This document shows, in pieces, positions 7,744 through 15,657 of a DNA stretch of 64,000 nt; positions within the stretch are counted from its first letter, which is position 1, and the number at the start of each line of letters is the position of its first letter. This DNA comes from Streptomyces lichenis (GTDB taxonomy: Bacteria > Actinomycetota > Actinomycetes > Streptomycetales > Streptomycetaceae). The stretch covers positions 62,001 through 126,000 of the forward strand of contig NZ_JALPTH010000017.1 in the NCBI RefSeq assembly GCF_023218175.1, given 5' to 3'. Position numbers and translations under genes: made by a program. The notes beneath the pieces are model-generated. The model was not told the origin of the DNA and made no database searches. It was given only the letters and a program-made list of their open reading frames with translations.

Positions 7744-8547
7744 ATGAGTACGCCCATCACCCCCGGCACACCCAGTCGGCCAGGCCCATCGGACGAGCTG
7801 CGGGGCGCGAAGGTGGTCGTCACCGGCGCGGGCGGCGGCATCGGCGCCGCGCTCGCCCGCCGGTTCGCCGCCGAGGGTGCCCGGGTGGTGGTCAACGACA
7901 TCGACGCCGGCCGGGTCGAGGCGGTGGCCGAGGAGATCGGGGCCATCGCCCTGCCCGGCGACGCCTCCGCGATCGCGGCCGAGGCCCGTGAGGCGCTCGG
8001 CGGCACCGTCGACGTCTACTGCGCCAACGCCGGACTGGCCTCGCCCGGTGACGCCTTCGCCGAGGAGGAGGTCTGGGCCGCCGCCTGGGACGTCAACGTC
8101 ATGGCCCATGTCCGCGCCGTGCGCACGCTGCTGCCCGAGTGGCTGGAGCGCGGCTCCGGGCGGTTCGTCTCCACCGTCTCGGCCGCCGGACTGCTCACCA
8201 TGGTGGGCGCCGCCCCGTACAGCGTTTCCAAGCACGGCGCGTACGCCTTCGCCGAATGGCTCTCGCTCACCTACCGCCACCGCGGCCTGAAGGTGCACGC
8301 CATCTGCCCGCAGGGGGTGCGCACCGACATGCTCACCGCCGCCGGCTCGGCCGGGGAGCTCGTCCTCGCCCCCACCGCCATCGAGGCCGAGGACGTCGCC
8401 GAGGCGCTGATGGACGGGATCGCCTCCGACCGCTTCCTGATCCTGCCGCACCCCGAGGTGGCCCGGTACTACCAGGCCCGGGCGAGTGACCCGGGGCGCT
8501 GGCTGGCCGGGATGAACCGGGTCCAGCGGACCTGGGAGGACGGCTGA
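7744..8547 (+). CDS. Short-chain dehydrogenase/reductase
   Basis: The 267-residue protein has the classical SDR layout: nucleotide-binding TGAGGGIG (27-34), NAG (95-97), a Ser near 146 and the catalytic YSVSK (Y159, K163). The Asp of VVVNDID after beta2 suggests NAD(H) rather than NADP(H). The start is the ATG just after the candidate operator; the open frame continues upstream only because of high GC. The C-terminus, with RYYQARASDPGRWLAGMNR, is typical of SDRs found next to acyl-CoA dehydrogenases in actinobacteria. Together with the TetR and ACAD genes it probably acts in degradation of a lipid or steroid-like acid; the substrate is unknown. Confidence 0.88.
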   Translation: MSTPITPGTPSRPGPSDELRGAKVVVTGAGGGIGAALARRFAAEGARVVVNDIDAGRVEAVAEEIGAIALPGDASAIAAEAREALGGTVDVYCANAGLASPGDAFAEEEVWAAAWDVNVMAHVRAVRTLLPEWLERGSGRFVSTVSAAGLLTMVGAAPYSVSKHGAYAFAEWLSLTYRHRGLKVHAICPQGVRTDMLTAAGSAGELVLAPTAIEAEDVAEALMDGIASDRFLILPHPEVARYYQARASDPGRWLAGMNRVQRTWEDG

Positions 8548-8770
8548 CGGCCGGGCCGTGATCCCTGGCGGCGGAAGGCCCCGCCACGGGGGAGAGCGGG
8601 GCGGAGCGGCGGGCCGCGGACCGGCGGTGGGAAGATCCCGTGGTGGGGCACGCGTTTTCGGACGAGTGCCGGAGTGACGCGCGCGGGCGACGAGCACCGG
8701 TGTGCGGACGGCAGGTACGGCGGCCCCGCGCACGGACGGCCGGTGAGAGCGAGAGGACAGGTGTCGGCGG

Positions 8771-9364
8771 ATGGCCACGACGACGGACGGGGGCGAGCTC
8801 CCCGTCCCCCACAGGCTGCTGGCCACGGCGACCCGGCTCTTCGCCGAGCAGGGCTACGACCGCACCTCGGTCCAGGAGATCGTGGAGGCGGCCGGCGTCA
8901 CCAAGGGCGCGCTCTACCACTACTTCGGGTCCAAGGAGGACCTGCTCCACGAGGTGTACGCGCGGGTGCTGCGGCTCCAGCAGGAGCGGCTGGACGCCTT
9001 CGCCGAGGCCGACGCGCCGGTGGAGCGCCGGCTGCGCGACGCCGCCGCCGACGTGGTGGTCACCACCATCGACAACCTGGACGACGCCGCCATCTTCTTC
9101 CGCTCCATGCACCACCTGGGCCCGGAGAAGAACAAGCAGGTCCGCGCCGAGCGCCGGCGCTACCACGAGCGGTTCCGGGCGCTGGTCGAGGAGGGGCAGA
9201 ACAGCGGGGTGTTCTCCTCGGCCACCCCGGCCGACCTGGTGGTGGACTACCACTTCGGCTCGGTCCACCACCTGTCCACCTGGTACCGCCCGGACGGCCC
9301 GCTCACCCCCCAGCAGGTCGCCGAGCACCTGGCCGACCTGCTGCTGCGCGCCCTGCGCCCGTAG
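8771..9364 (+). CDS. TetR/AcrR-family transcriptional regulator
   Basis: The 197-residue protein begins with a standard TetR helix-turn-helix. It reads ATRLFAEQGYDRTSVQEIVE, then AGVTKGALYHYFGSKEDLL. The C-terminal part has FFRSMHHLGPEKNKQVRAER and a late HFGSVHHLSTWYRPDG, a pattern seen in KstR2/acyl-CoA-responsive regulators. It lies on the same strand as the SDR gene, 223 bp downstream. Two promoters in the window share a palindrome of TetR type, so this is the likely local repressor of the SDR gene and of the phosphotransferase-ACAD operon. An acyl-CoA ligand is inferred from the target genes. Confidence 0.88.
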   Translation: MATTTDGGELPVPHRLLATATRLFAEQGYDRTSVQEIVEAAGVTKGALYHYFGSKEDLLHEVYARVLRLQQERLDAFAEADAPVERRLRDAAADVVVTTIDNLDDAAIFFRSMHHLGPEKNKQVRAERRRYHERFRALVEEGQNSGVFSSATPADLVVDYHFGSVHHLSTWYRPDGPLTPQQVAEHLADLLLRALRP

Positions 9365-9398
9365 CACCGGAGGCACCTGGGATACCGGGGAAGGCGAA

Positions 9399-9437
9399 CG
9401 GGCGGGCGGACCGTGCACCGGTCCGGCCGCCCGCCCG
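9399..9437. terminator. Bidirectional hairpin between TetR and lysyl-oxidase-like genes
   Basis: A 14-base arm CGGGCGGGCGGACC faces GGTCCGGCCGCCCGCCCG across a 7-nt loop, with a small bulge. It lies between two convergent stops (9364 and 9455), where a shared terminator is expected. Confidence 0.6.
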
Positions 9438-9454
9438 CGTACGCCCCGTCTGGA

Positions 9455-11209
9455 TCAGTTGGCGTTGACCAGGTCGTGCGCCGGTACGGTCACCGTGCGC
9501 TTGCCCGGCTTGCCGCCCAGCACGACCTTGCGCAGCGCGCTGTTGTTGTTGAGGTTGGTCTCCTTCAGCCGCTTCTCCGGGTTGGCCAGCACCTGGATGT
9601 AGTACGTGCCGTTGGGGAGGGTGGTGATGTCGAAGGACTGGCCCGGCAGGTCCTGGGTGTAGGTGTCACCGGAGCCGACGTCCAGCACCTCGCGGACGGA
9701 GATCGAGTTCTCCTGGCCGCAGGCGGTGGACAGGTCGGTGTTGTACGGGTGCCAGTTGGCGCCCTTCACCGTGTAGTCGACCGCGTCGGTGTTGGCCAGG
9801 CAGAAGGCCTCCTTGCCGCTGCGCACGGCCTCCTTCTGGTCCGCCTTCAGCAGCCGGTAGCTGGCGAAGTCGGTGAAGTGCCAGTGCACATGGCCCGGGC
9901 GCGGGTCCCACTCCATGGTGCCGGTCGGGGTGTAGCCGACCTGCTTGCCCTTGGCGTCGTAGAAGTACTGGAAGGCGTCCATCTTGGCCTTGCCCGGCGT
10001 GCGGAAGCCGTCCACCACGAGCTGCGCCGGACCGGCGTTCCAGACGTTGGCGCTGAAGGCCAGGTAGTCCTTGTTGGGGACGTCCTTGCCGCCGTCGCTG
10101 ATGGTGATGCCGTACGCCGGCAGCGAGCGCAGGTCGGGCTTGGGGACGTTCGGGACGGCGGCCCGGCCGGTGGGCCGCTTGGCCAGCGGCTTCAGGGCGG
10201 GCGCCTGGCGCGAGCCGTCGGTGCGGCCACCGGTGTCACCGACCCGCAGCGACCGTCCGGCGGCCTGCTTCTTCGCCGCCCACGGCAGGGCCGGCGGGGC
10301 GGCCTTCAGCGGGCCGTGGCCCACGTTGTACGAGGGACCCGCGCCGCTCGTCTCCGGGGCGCCGGCCTGGGCGGGCGTCGGCTCGTGGCCGGGCATCCGG
10401 TGCCCCTCGTGGCCGGTGGCCGCCTGGTGCCCGGCGCCGTGGCCGGCGTGCCCGCCGGTCTTGGCGGAGCGGGCGGCGGCGCCCTGCGCCTCCTCCTCGT
10501 AGCTCTTCTCCACCACGGTCACCTTGACGGTGGCCGGCTTGTTCGCGATGCCGAACAGGTCCCGGTACTTCTTGGCCACGCCGACCTTGGCGGTGTACGC
10601 GCCGGCCTTCAGTTTCACCGGGGCGTCGCTGTAGGCGCCCGCGTAGGTGTTGGCGGCCCAGCCCTTCTCGACGCCCCAGACCGAGCCGAGGGTGAAGGCG
10701 TTGGTCGGGCAGCTCTCCGGATACTTGGAGGTGGAGGGCGCGTCGGGGCGCACCCGGCCGCTGGCGTTGTTCGGGCAGAAGGCCTCGTTGCGGGAGAGGA
10801 CCTTCTTGCCGGCCTTGTCGGTGAGGGTGATCTCCACGAAGCCGGGCAGCCCGGAGAAGTCCTTCACCGTGCCCTTGGGCAGGGTCTTGGCCTTCGCCTT
10901 GCCGCCCTCGTAGACGGTCTGGGTGATGGTCACCGGGTCCTTGTAGGACTTCCGGGTCACCTTGAGCTCCAGCGGCGTCCCCTCGGCGGTGAGGTAGGTG
11001 CCGAGGTCCAGCCAGACGCCCGGCTCCTCCTTCCAGGAGGTGAGCGTCACCGCGTTGGTGGCGGCGATGAGGCGGAGCTTGGGCCCGGTGGGGGCCTTCG
11101 CCGCCTCGGGCGCGGCGGCGACGACGCCGGCGGTCACGGCGGTCACGGCGAGGGCCGTGGTGCCGGCGAGCAGCGGACGCCGCAGCCGGGTGGTGCGGGT
11201 TCTGGTCAT
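9455..11209 (-). CDS. Secreted lysyl-oxidase-like protein with His-rich linker
   Basis: The 584-residue protein has a signal peptide (residues 1-33, RLRRPLLAGTTALAVTAVTA, ending AAA). It has an N-terminal beta-rich region with a Cys pair (C145, C167), a linker rich in His and Gly (251-275), and a C-terminal lysyl-oxidase domain. That domain carries the copper motif GHVHWHFTDFASYRLL (439-454) and the late NPEKRLKETNLNNN segment. Lysyl oxidases oxidise protein lysine amines using copper and a lysine-tyrosine quinone; several Streptomyces encode secreted homologues of unknown target. The linker might bind or buffer copper. A hairpin separates it from the upstream ACAD operon, so it is probably transcribed alone. 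Confidence 0.83.
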   Translation of the reverse strand: MTRTRTTRLRRPLLAGTTALAVTAVTAGVVAAAPEAAKAPTGPKLRLIAATNAVTLTSWKEEPGVWLDLGTYLTAEGTPLELKVTRKSYKDPVTITQTVYEGGKAKAKTLPKGTVKDFSGLPGFVEITLTDKAGKKVLSRNEAFCPNNASGRVRPDAPSTSKYPESCPTNAFTLGSVWGVEKGWAANTYAGAYSDAPVKLKAGAYTAKVGVAKKYRDLFGIANKPATVKVTVVEKSYEEEAQGAAARSAKTGGHAGHGAGHQAATGHEGHRMPGHEPTPAQAGAPETSGAGPSYNVGHGPLKAAPPALPWAAKKQAAGRSLRVGDTGGRTDGSRQAPALKPLAKRPTGRAAVPNVPKPDLRSLPAYGITISDGGKDVPNKDYLAFSANVWNAGPAQLVVDGFRTPGKAKMDAFQYFYDAKGKQVGYTPTGTMEWDPRPGHVHWHFTDFASYRLLKADQKEAVRSGKEAFCLANTDAVDYTVKGANWHPYNTDLSTACGQENSISVREVLDVGSGDTYTQDLPGQSFDITTLPNGTYYIQVLANPEKRLKETNLNNNSALRKVVLGGKPGKRTVTVPAHDLVNAN

Positions 11210-11382
11210 CGTTCCCTCGTCTTCCGGGTACTGCGGGAAGAAAGCAGGGCGGCGGGCGGCATGTGCTCGACCGTGGAGTCGTCTGCCGGACCGGCGCGGT
11301 GAGGGGCGCTTGCTGTGCCCGCGCTGTGAGAGGCGCCACCCGGTCGCCCGGTTGCCCGGAGGGAGGGAAGCCCCCGGAGAAT

Positions 11383-11416
11383 GGCCGGATCCCGCTGGGA
11401 GGAGCGAGATCCGGCC
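11383..11416 (-). terminator. Hairpin downstream of the acyl-CoA dehydrogenase gene
   Basis: GGCCGGATC pairs with GATCCGGCC, and after one mismatch CGCT pairs with AGCG around a GGGAGG loop. It sits about 60 bp after the ACAD stop and 170 bp before the lysyl-oxidase start on the same strand, so it probably ends the ACAD operon. Confidence 0.6.
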
Positions 11417-11477
11417 GTTGGTGTCTGTATGGCTTATCTGAGTGCAGTGATTCTGGTAGGGGAAAACGGCTGCGGTG

Positions 11478-12713
11478 TCAACTCCCGGTGAGCGCGTACC
11501 GCTTCAGCTCCCGGCGGGCCAGCGAGCGCTGGTGCACCTCGTCCGGGCCGTCGGCCAGCATCAGGGTCCGCGCGCCCGCCCACAGCTCGGCCAGCGGGAA
11601 GTCCTGGCTCACCCCGCCGGCGCCGTGCAGCTGGACGGCCCGGTCGAGGATGCCCACCACGGCCCGGGGGGTGGCGATCTTGATGGCCTGGATCTCGGTG
11701 TGCGCGCCCCGGTTGCCGACCGTGTCCATCAGCCAGGCGGTCTTCAGCACCAGCAGCCGCAGCTGCTCCACCGTCACCCGGGCGTCCGCGATCCACTCCT
11801 GGACCTGGCCCTGCGCGGCCAGCGGCCTGCCGAAGGCGGTCCGGGACACCGCCCGGCGGCACATCAGCTCGACGGCCCGCTCCGCCATGCCGATCAGCCG
11901 CATGCAGTGGTGGATGCGGCCGGGGCCCAACCGGGCCTGGGCGATGGCGAATCCGCCGCCCTCCTCGCCGATCAGGTGCGCCGCCGGGACCCGTACGTCC
12001 TCGAACACCACCTCGGCGTGGCCGCCGTGGGAGTGGTCCTCGTACCCGTACACCCGCATCGCGCGGCGGACGTCCACCCCGGGGGTGTCCCGGGGGACCA
12101 GGACCATCGACTGCTGGCGGCGGACGTCCGCTCCGTCCGGGTCGGTCTTGCCCATCACGATGAAGACGGCGCAGTCCGGGTTCATGGCGCCGGAGATGTA
12201 CCACTTGCGGCCGTTGATCACGTAGTCGCCGCTGCCGTCGGCGGCCCGGTCGATCCGGGTCTCGATATTGGTGGCGTCCGAGGAGGCCACCTCCGGCTCG
12301 GTCATCGCGAACGCCGAGCGGATCTCACCCGCCAGCAGCGGTTCCAGCCACTGCTGGCGCTGCGCCTCGGAGCCGAACTGGGCCAGCACCTCCATGTTCC
12401 CGGTGTCCGGGGCGGCGCAGTTGAGCGCGGTGGGCGCCAGGTGCGGCGAGCGCCCGGTGATCTCGGCGAGCGGCGCGTACTGGAGGTTGGTCAGCCCCGC
12501 CCCGTACTCCTCGTCGGGCAGGAAGAGGTTCCACAGCCCCTGCCGCCGGGCCTCGGCCTTCAGCTCCCCGACCACCGCCGGGGTGTCCCACGGCGAGGCG
12601 AGCGCGGCCCGCTGCTCCTCGGCCACCGGCTCGGCCGGGTACACGTGCTCGTCCATGAAGGCGAGCAGCCGGGCCCGCAGCTCCTCGGTGCGCGCGTCGA
12701 ACGCGAAGTCCAT
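11478..12713 (-). CDS. Acyl-CoA dehydrogenase (ACAD10/11-like)
   Basis: The 411-residue protein is a complete FAD-dependent acyl-CoA dehydrogenase. Diagnostic pieces are FAMTEPEVASSDATNIETR, GRKWYISGAMNPDCAVFIVMG, LGPGRIHHCMRLIGMAERA and VQLHGAGGVSQDFPLAELW. It catalyses alpha,beta-dehydrogenation of an acyl-CoA. The length and the sequence GPGRIHHCMR are typical of the subgroup that is paired with an APH-like kinase (as in eukaryotic ACAD10 and ACAD11, where a 4-hydroxyacyl-CoA is phosphorylated and then processed). The kinase-like gene ends 7 bp upstream, so the two genes form one translationally close operon. Confidence 0.93.
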   Translation of the reverse strand: MDFAFDARTEELRARLLAFMDEHVYPAEPVAEEQRAALASPWDTPAVVGELKAEARRQGLWNLFLPDEEYGAGLTNLQYAPLAEITGRSPHLAPTALNCAAPDTGNMEVLAQFGSEAQRQQWLEPLLAGEIRSAFAMTEPEVASSDATNIETRIDRAADGSGDYVINGRKWYISGAMNPDCAVFIVMGKTDPDGADVRRQQSMVLVPRDTPGVDVRRAMRVYGYEDHSHGGHAEVVFEDVRVPAAHLIGEEGGGFAIAQARLGPGRIHHCMRLIGMAERAVELMCRRAVSRTAFGRPLAAQGQVQEWIADARVTVEQLRLLVLKTAWLMDTVGNRGAHTEIQAIKIATPRAVVGILDRAVQLHGAGGVSQDFPLAELWAGARTLMLADGPDEVHQRSLARRELKRYALTGS

Positions 12714-12720
12714 GATCGGC

Positions 12721-13770
12721 TCAGCCTTCCGTCAGCAAGTGCGAGGTGTGCGGGGCGCGGAGGGTGTGCAGGCCGTGCTCGGTGAAGACCGGCACCAGCT
12801 CGCCGATCCGGTCGAAGCCGGCGCCCACGGTCTGCCCCAGGGTGTAGCGGTAGTGGATGCCCTCCAGGATCACCGCGAGCTTGAACCAGGCGAACGCGGT
12901 GTACCAGGCGATGGCGGAGGTGTCCCGGCCCGAGCGGGCGGCGTACCGCTCGACCAGCTCGGCGGCGTCCGGGTGCCCGGCCGCGGTCGCCGTGGTGGAG
13001 ATGGGGGAGCCGGGCAGGTCCAGCGGGGTGCTGTACATCACCAGCAGCCCCAGGTCGGTGAGCGGGTCGCCGAGCGTGGACATCTCCCAGTCCAGGACCG
13101 CCGCCACCCGGTCGCCGCCGTCCAGCAGCACGTTGTCCAGCCGGTAGTCGCCGTGCACCACGGTCGGGGCGGGGGAGTGGGGCAGCGCCCGGCCGAGCCC
13201 GGCGTGCAGCTCCTCGATACCGGCCAGCTCGCGGCTGCGGGAGGCGTCCAGCTGCTTGCCCCAGCGGCGCAGCTGGCGGTCGAGGAAGCCCTCCGGCCGG
13301 CCGAAGTCCGCCAGGCCCACCGACTCCGGGTCCACCGCGTGCAGTTCGACCAGGGTGTCCACCAGGCCGAGGACGGCCGCCCGGACGCGCTCCGGGCCGA
13401 GCGGGGCGAGCTGCTCGGCGGTGCGGTACGGCGTACCCGCCACATGCTCCATCACATAGAACGGCGCCCCGAGCACCGACTCGTCCTCGCAGAGCGCGAG
13501 CGGCTCGGGCACCGGCACCGCCGTCGGGTGCAGGGCGCTGATCACCCGGTGCTCGCGCCGCATGTCATGGGCGGTCGCCAGCACATGGCCGAGCGGCGGC
13601 CGGCGCACCACCCAGCTGCCGGTGCCGTCGGTGACGGTGTACGTGAGGTTGGAGCGGCCGCCCTCGATCAGCCGGCCGGTCAGCGGCCCGGCCACCAGGC
13701 CGGGCCGGACGCGGTCCAGGAAGCCGCGCAACTGCTCGGGGTCGAGGCCGGGCGGCGGGGCTGGACTCAT
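12721..13770 (-). CDS. APH-fold phosphotransferase paired with acyl-CoA dehydrogenase
   Basis: Starting at the ATG at 13770 (preceded by GGAGG, 8 nt spacing) the protein is 349 residues. Kinase motifs are clear: VVHGDYRLDNVLLDGGDRV (catalytic HGDYRLDN), VLDWEMSTLGDP (metal-binding Asp) and an N-lobe with LIEGGRSNLTYTV. The C-terminal part, WYTAFAWFKLAVILEGIHYRY, is typical of the ACAD10/11-linked family. In that family the kinase phosphorylates 4-hydroxyacyl-CoA before the dehydrogenase step, allowing beta-oxidation of 4-hydroxy acids; that is family knowledge and is only inferred here. It is the first gene of an operon with the ACAD and has the shared TetR-type operator upstream. Confidence 0.9.
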   Translation of the reverse strand: MSPAPPPGLDPEQLRGFLDRVRPGLVAGPLTGRLIEGGRSNLTYTVTDGTGSWVVRRPPLGHVLATAHDMRREHRVISALHPTAVPVPEPLALCEDESVLGAPFYVMEHVAGTPYRTAEQLAPLGPERVRAAVLGLVDTLVELHAVDPESVGLADFGRPEGFLDRQLRRWGKQLDASRSRELAGIEELHAGLGRALPHSPAPTVVHGDYRLDNVLLDGGDRVAAVLDWEMSTLGDPLTDLGLLVMYSTPLDLPGSPISTTATAAGHPDAAELVERYAARSGRDTSAIAWYTAFAWFKLAVILEGIHYRYTLGQTVGAGFDRIGELVPVFTEHGLHTLRAPHTSHLLTEG

Positions 13771-13847
13771 CGGGGGCACCTCCGGGGCGGCGCCCGGGCA
13801 CCGTGGAGGCGGGCCCGGGGTGGGTCGGCGATCTACTGGGAGGCAGT

Positions 13848-13867
13848 CTGACCGACCAGTCGGTATG
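13848..13867 (-). promoter_or_regulatory. Candidate TetR operator upstream of the phosphotransferase-ACAD operon (copy 2)
   Basis: On the minus strand the site reads CATACCGACTGGTCGGTCAG, with an inner near-perfect palindrome ACCGACTGGTCGGT. It lies about 78 bp upstream of the ATG at 13770. It matches the site before the SDR gene at 16 of 20 bases, including the first 13 in a row, in the same orientation relative to the gene it precedes. Confidence 0.6.
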
Positions 13868-13909
13868 CCGTCCAGTGCGCGCCCGCCCCTCGCCCGGGGG
13901 TCCGGTGGC

Positions 13910-13997
13910 TCAGTGGTCGTCCCAGTGCCCGTCATGGGCGGGCGGCGTGCCGGTGGCCGTCGTGCGGGGTGTGTTCCTGGTGCTGGAGCGTCGCCAT
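13910..13997 (-). pseudogene. Frameshifted His-rich mini-protein
   Basis: An ATG at 13997 with a good ribosome site (GAGGGAG, 6 nt spacing) begins MATLQHQEHTPHDGHRHAA and then stops early, at 13932, after RP. Continuing in another frame, the DNA encodes HDGHWDDH followed by a stop at 13910. The joined sequence (HDGHRHAA plus HDGHWDDH) has the look of a family of small actinobacterial His-rich proteins that end in 'HDGH...HDGHWDEH'. Four extra bases (or two missing) near 13934-13940 would explain the break. It is either a decayed gene, a truncated 21-residue peptide, or a sequencing error in a GC-rich run. A metal-binding role is suggested only by the His content. Confidence 0.45.
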
Positions 13998-14164
13998 GGC
14001 CGGCTCCCTCGCATCCGTACGGGTGATATGTCCAGCTTAGGGCGGCTGGCCTGGCTGGGTGGTGACGCCGGGAGGGCCGCTGGCTCGGCTCGGTGGTGAC
14101 GCCGGGAGGCCCCCGCTCGACACCAGGCAGGCCCGCGCTCACGCCAGAAGCGCTGCGTGCACGT

Positions 14165-14232
14165 CAGCAGAGCCCCCCTCACACCAGCAGGGCCCCGCTC
14201 ACCCCAGCAGAGCCCCGCTCACACCAGCAGGG
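14165..14232. repeat. 20-bp tandem repeats overlapping the 3' end of a DUF202 gene
   Basis: CAGCAG recurs at 14165, 14185, 14205 and 14225, an exact 20-bp period, with units like CAGCAGAGCCCCGCTCACAC differing at a few positions. The last unit contains the stop codon and final codons (ALLV-stop) of the minus-strand membrane protein, so the array is a duplication of that gene's 3' end. The rest of 13998-14164 holds no gene I can see. Confidence 0.8.
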
Positions 14233-14548
14233 CGACCGCGAAGCAGGCCAGCGCCAGGGAGCAGGCGGCCGCCGCCGTGGCCGTGCGCGGGGTCAGCCCC
14301 GGCGGGCGGGGTGCCGCCAGCGCCCGCATCCGGCGGTGGGCCACCGCCAGGAACGCCACCCAGACCAGCAGCGACAGCGCCGCGCCGATGATCCCCGCCG
14401 GGTCGGCCGGTCCGTCGGCCACGCACTGCCGGGCCGCCAGCACGGCCGCGACCGTGGCCGAGAGGGTGGTCCGCCGCCAGGCCAGCCGGGTGCGCTCCGG
14501 CTGGAGCCCCGGGTCGCGCGCCGCCCCGCCGGCCGGGCCCGCCGCCAT
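14219..14548 (-). CDS. DUF202-like small membrane protein
   Basis: The 109-residue protein has the DUF202 signature near its start, LQPERTRLAWRRTTLSATVA. Three hydrophobic segments follow: about 27-40, 53-70 and 90-108. Its ATG overlaps the stop of the preceding DUF202 gene (TGATG), so translation is coupled. DUF202 proteins (YidH/YidG type) are inner-membrane proteins of unknown function, often found in pairs as here. The last codons lie inside a 20-bp tandem repeat that duplicates the gene end. Confidence 0.8.
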   Translation of the reverse strand: MAAGPAGGAARDPGLQPERTRLAWRRTTLSATVAAVLAARQCVADGPADPAGIIGAALSLLVWVAFLAVAHRRMRALAAPRPPGLTPRTATAAAACSLALACFAVALLV

Positions 14549-14940
14549 CAGCCGTGCCGGCGCAGCAGCACGGCGAGCACCATGGTGGCGGCGACCGCGC
14601 CGACCGCCAGGCTCAGCAGCGCGGGGAAGCGGCTGACCGGCAGGTCCTCGCCGCGCCGCATGGCCCGCTCGCACCGCACCCAGTGGTTGACCGCCCGCAG
14701 CGCGCACAGCGCCCCGGCGGCGAGCAGCGCCAGGGCCAGGCCCACCCGGGCGCCCCAGCGCAGGTCCGGCAGGAACTGGTCGACCGCGAAGCCGCCGCCG
14801 ACCAGGGCGAGCGCGGTGCGCACCCACGCCAGGAAGGTGCGCTCGTTGGCGAGGGAGAACCGGTAGTCGGGGGTCTCCCCCTCCTCCCGGATCCGGCGCG
14901 GCGCGAACCAGAGCCGCAGATCCCGTACGAAGTCGCTCAC
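14548..14940 (-). CDS. DUF202 (YidH-like) membrane protein
   Basis: The 130-residue protein contains the family motif RFSLANERTFLAWVRTALALVGGG. Hydrophobic helices lie at about residues 38-58, 66-82 and 106-126. It forms a coupled pair with the second DUF202 gene, and its own start lies 9 bp after the stop of the NUDIX gene, so all three are probably one transcript. The function of the family is not known; the conserved ER-LAW-R motif is cytoplasmic in predicted topologies. Confidence 0.88.
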   Translation of the reverse strand: MSDFVRDLRLWFAPRRIREEGETPDYRFSLANERTFLAWVRTALALVGGGFAVDQFLPDLRWGARVGLALALLAAGALCALRAVNHWVRCERAMRRGEDLPVSRFPALLSLAVGAVAATMVLAVLLRRHG

Positions 14941-14949
14941 ATGATCACA

Positions 14950-15528
14950 CTAACGGGGTGGCCTGGTCCCGGCGCTGCCGGACACCTCCCTCCGGTGCTT
15001 CCGCAGCAGCTCGTAGGCGGCCAGCCCGTCCGGCACCCAGGGCCAGTCGTCGAGCCGCGCCCGCACCTCCTCCTCCGGCAGGAAGGCGTGCCAGGCCACC
15101 TCCTCCACCTGCGGACGCACCGGCAGCGCGCACCGCACCTGGTACACCGCCGACCACCAGGAGCCGAACCCGCCGGCGTCCTCATAGAGGAAACGGAACA
15201 GCGGCTGCGGCGGCTCCAGCCCCCGTACCCCCAGCTCCTCCTCCGCCTCGCGCAGCGCGGCCGCGTCGTACCCCTCGCCCGCGCCGACCACCCCGCCCAC
15301 GAACATGTCGTAGTGGGACGGGAAGAGCAGCTTCCCGGGTGTGCGGCGGTGCACGAAGATCCGCCCCTCCGCGTCCCGCGCCAGCACGAACACGCAGCGG
15401 TGGCGCAGCCCCAGGGCGTACACCTCGCCCCGGGCCCGCTGCTCCACCACCCGGTCCCGCTCGTCCACCACGTCCAGGATCTCGTCCGCCGGGTTCACCG
15501 GCCGCTCCGGATCGGTCAGATCAGTCAT
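14950..15528 (-). CDS. NUDIX hydrolase
   Basis: The 192-residue protein has a complete Nudix box, GGVVGAGEGYDAAALREAEEELG, fitting GX5EX7REUXEEXGU. It is preceded by FVHRRTPGKLLFPSHYDMFVGG. That approach region and the N-terminal DEILDVVDERDRVVEQRARGE resemble the YfcD/IPP-isomerase-like subgroup. It should hydrolyse a nucleoside diphosphate linked to another group; the substrate is not evident. It is the first gene of a probable operon with the DUF202 pair and is divergent from the flavoprotein gene, with about 130 bp between starts. Confidence 0.9.
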   Translation of the reverse strand: MTDLTDPERPVNPADEILDVVDERDRVVEQRARGEVYALGLRHRCVFVLARDAEGRIFVHRRTPGKLLFPSHYDMFVGGVVGAGEGYDAAALREAEEELGVRGLEPPQPLFRFLYEDAGGFGSWWSAVYQVRCALPVRPQVEEVAWHAFLPEEEVRARLDDWPWVPDGLAAYELLRKHRREVSGSAGTRPPR

Positions 15529-15657
15529 GCAGGCATGGAACCACCCTCGGATCCTGCGAGGCCCCCCGTCCGGACCGTTGACGTGTTACCCCCGGGTACG
15601 GAGGATCGAGCCCGGGAGCGGAGGACCGCGCCGGGGAGCGAGAGGAACGGGAAGCCC

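Noticed and set aside
12721..14142. Longer form of the ACAD-linked phosphotransferase starting near 14142
   Set aside because: The extra N-terminus is low complexity, crosses the operator and the His-rich mini-gene, and the ATG at 13770 has a strong ribosome site.
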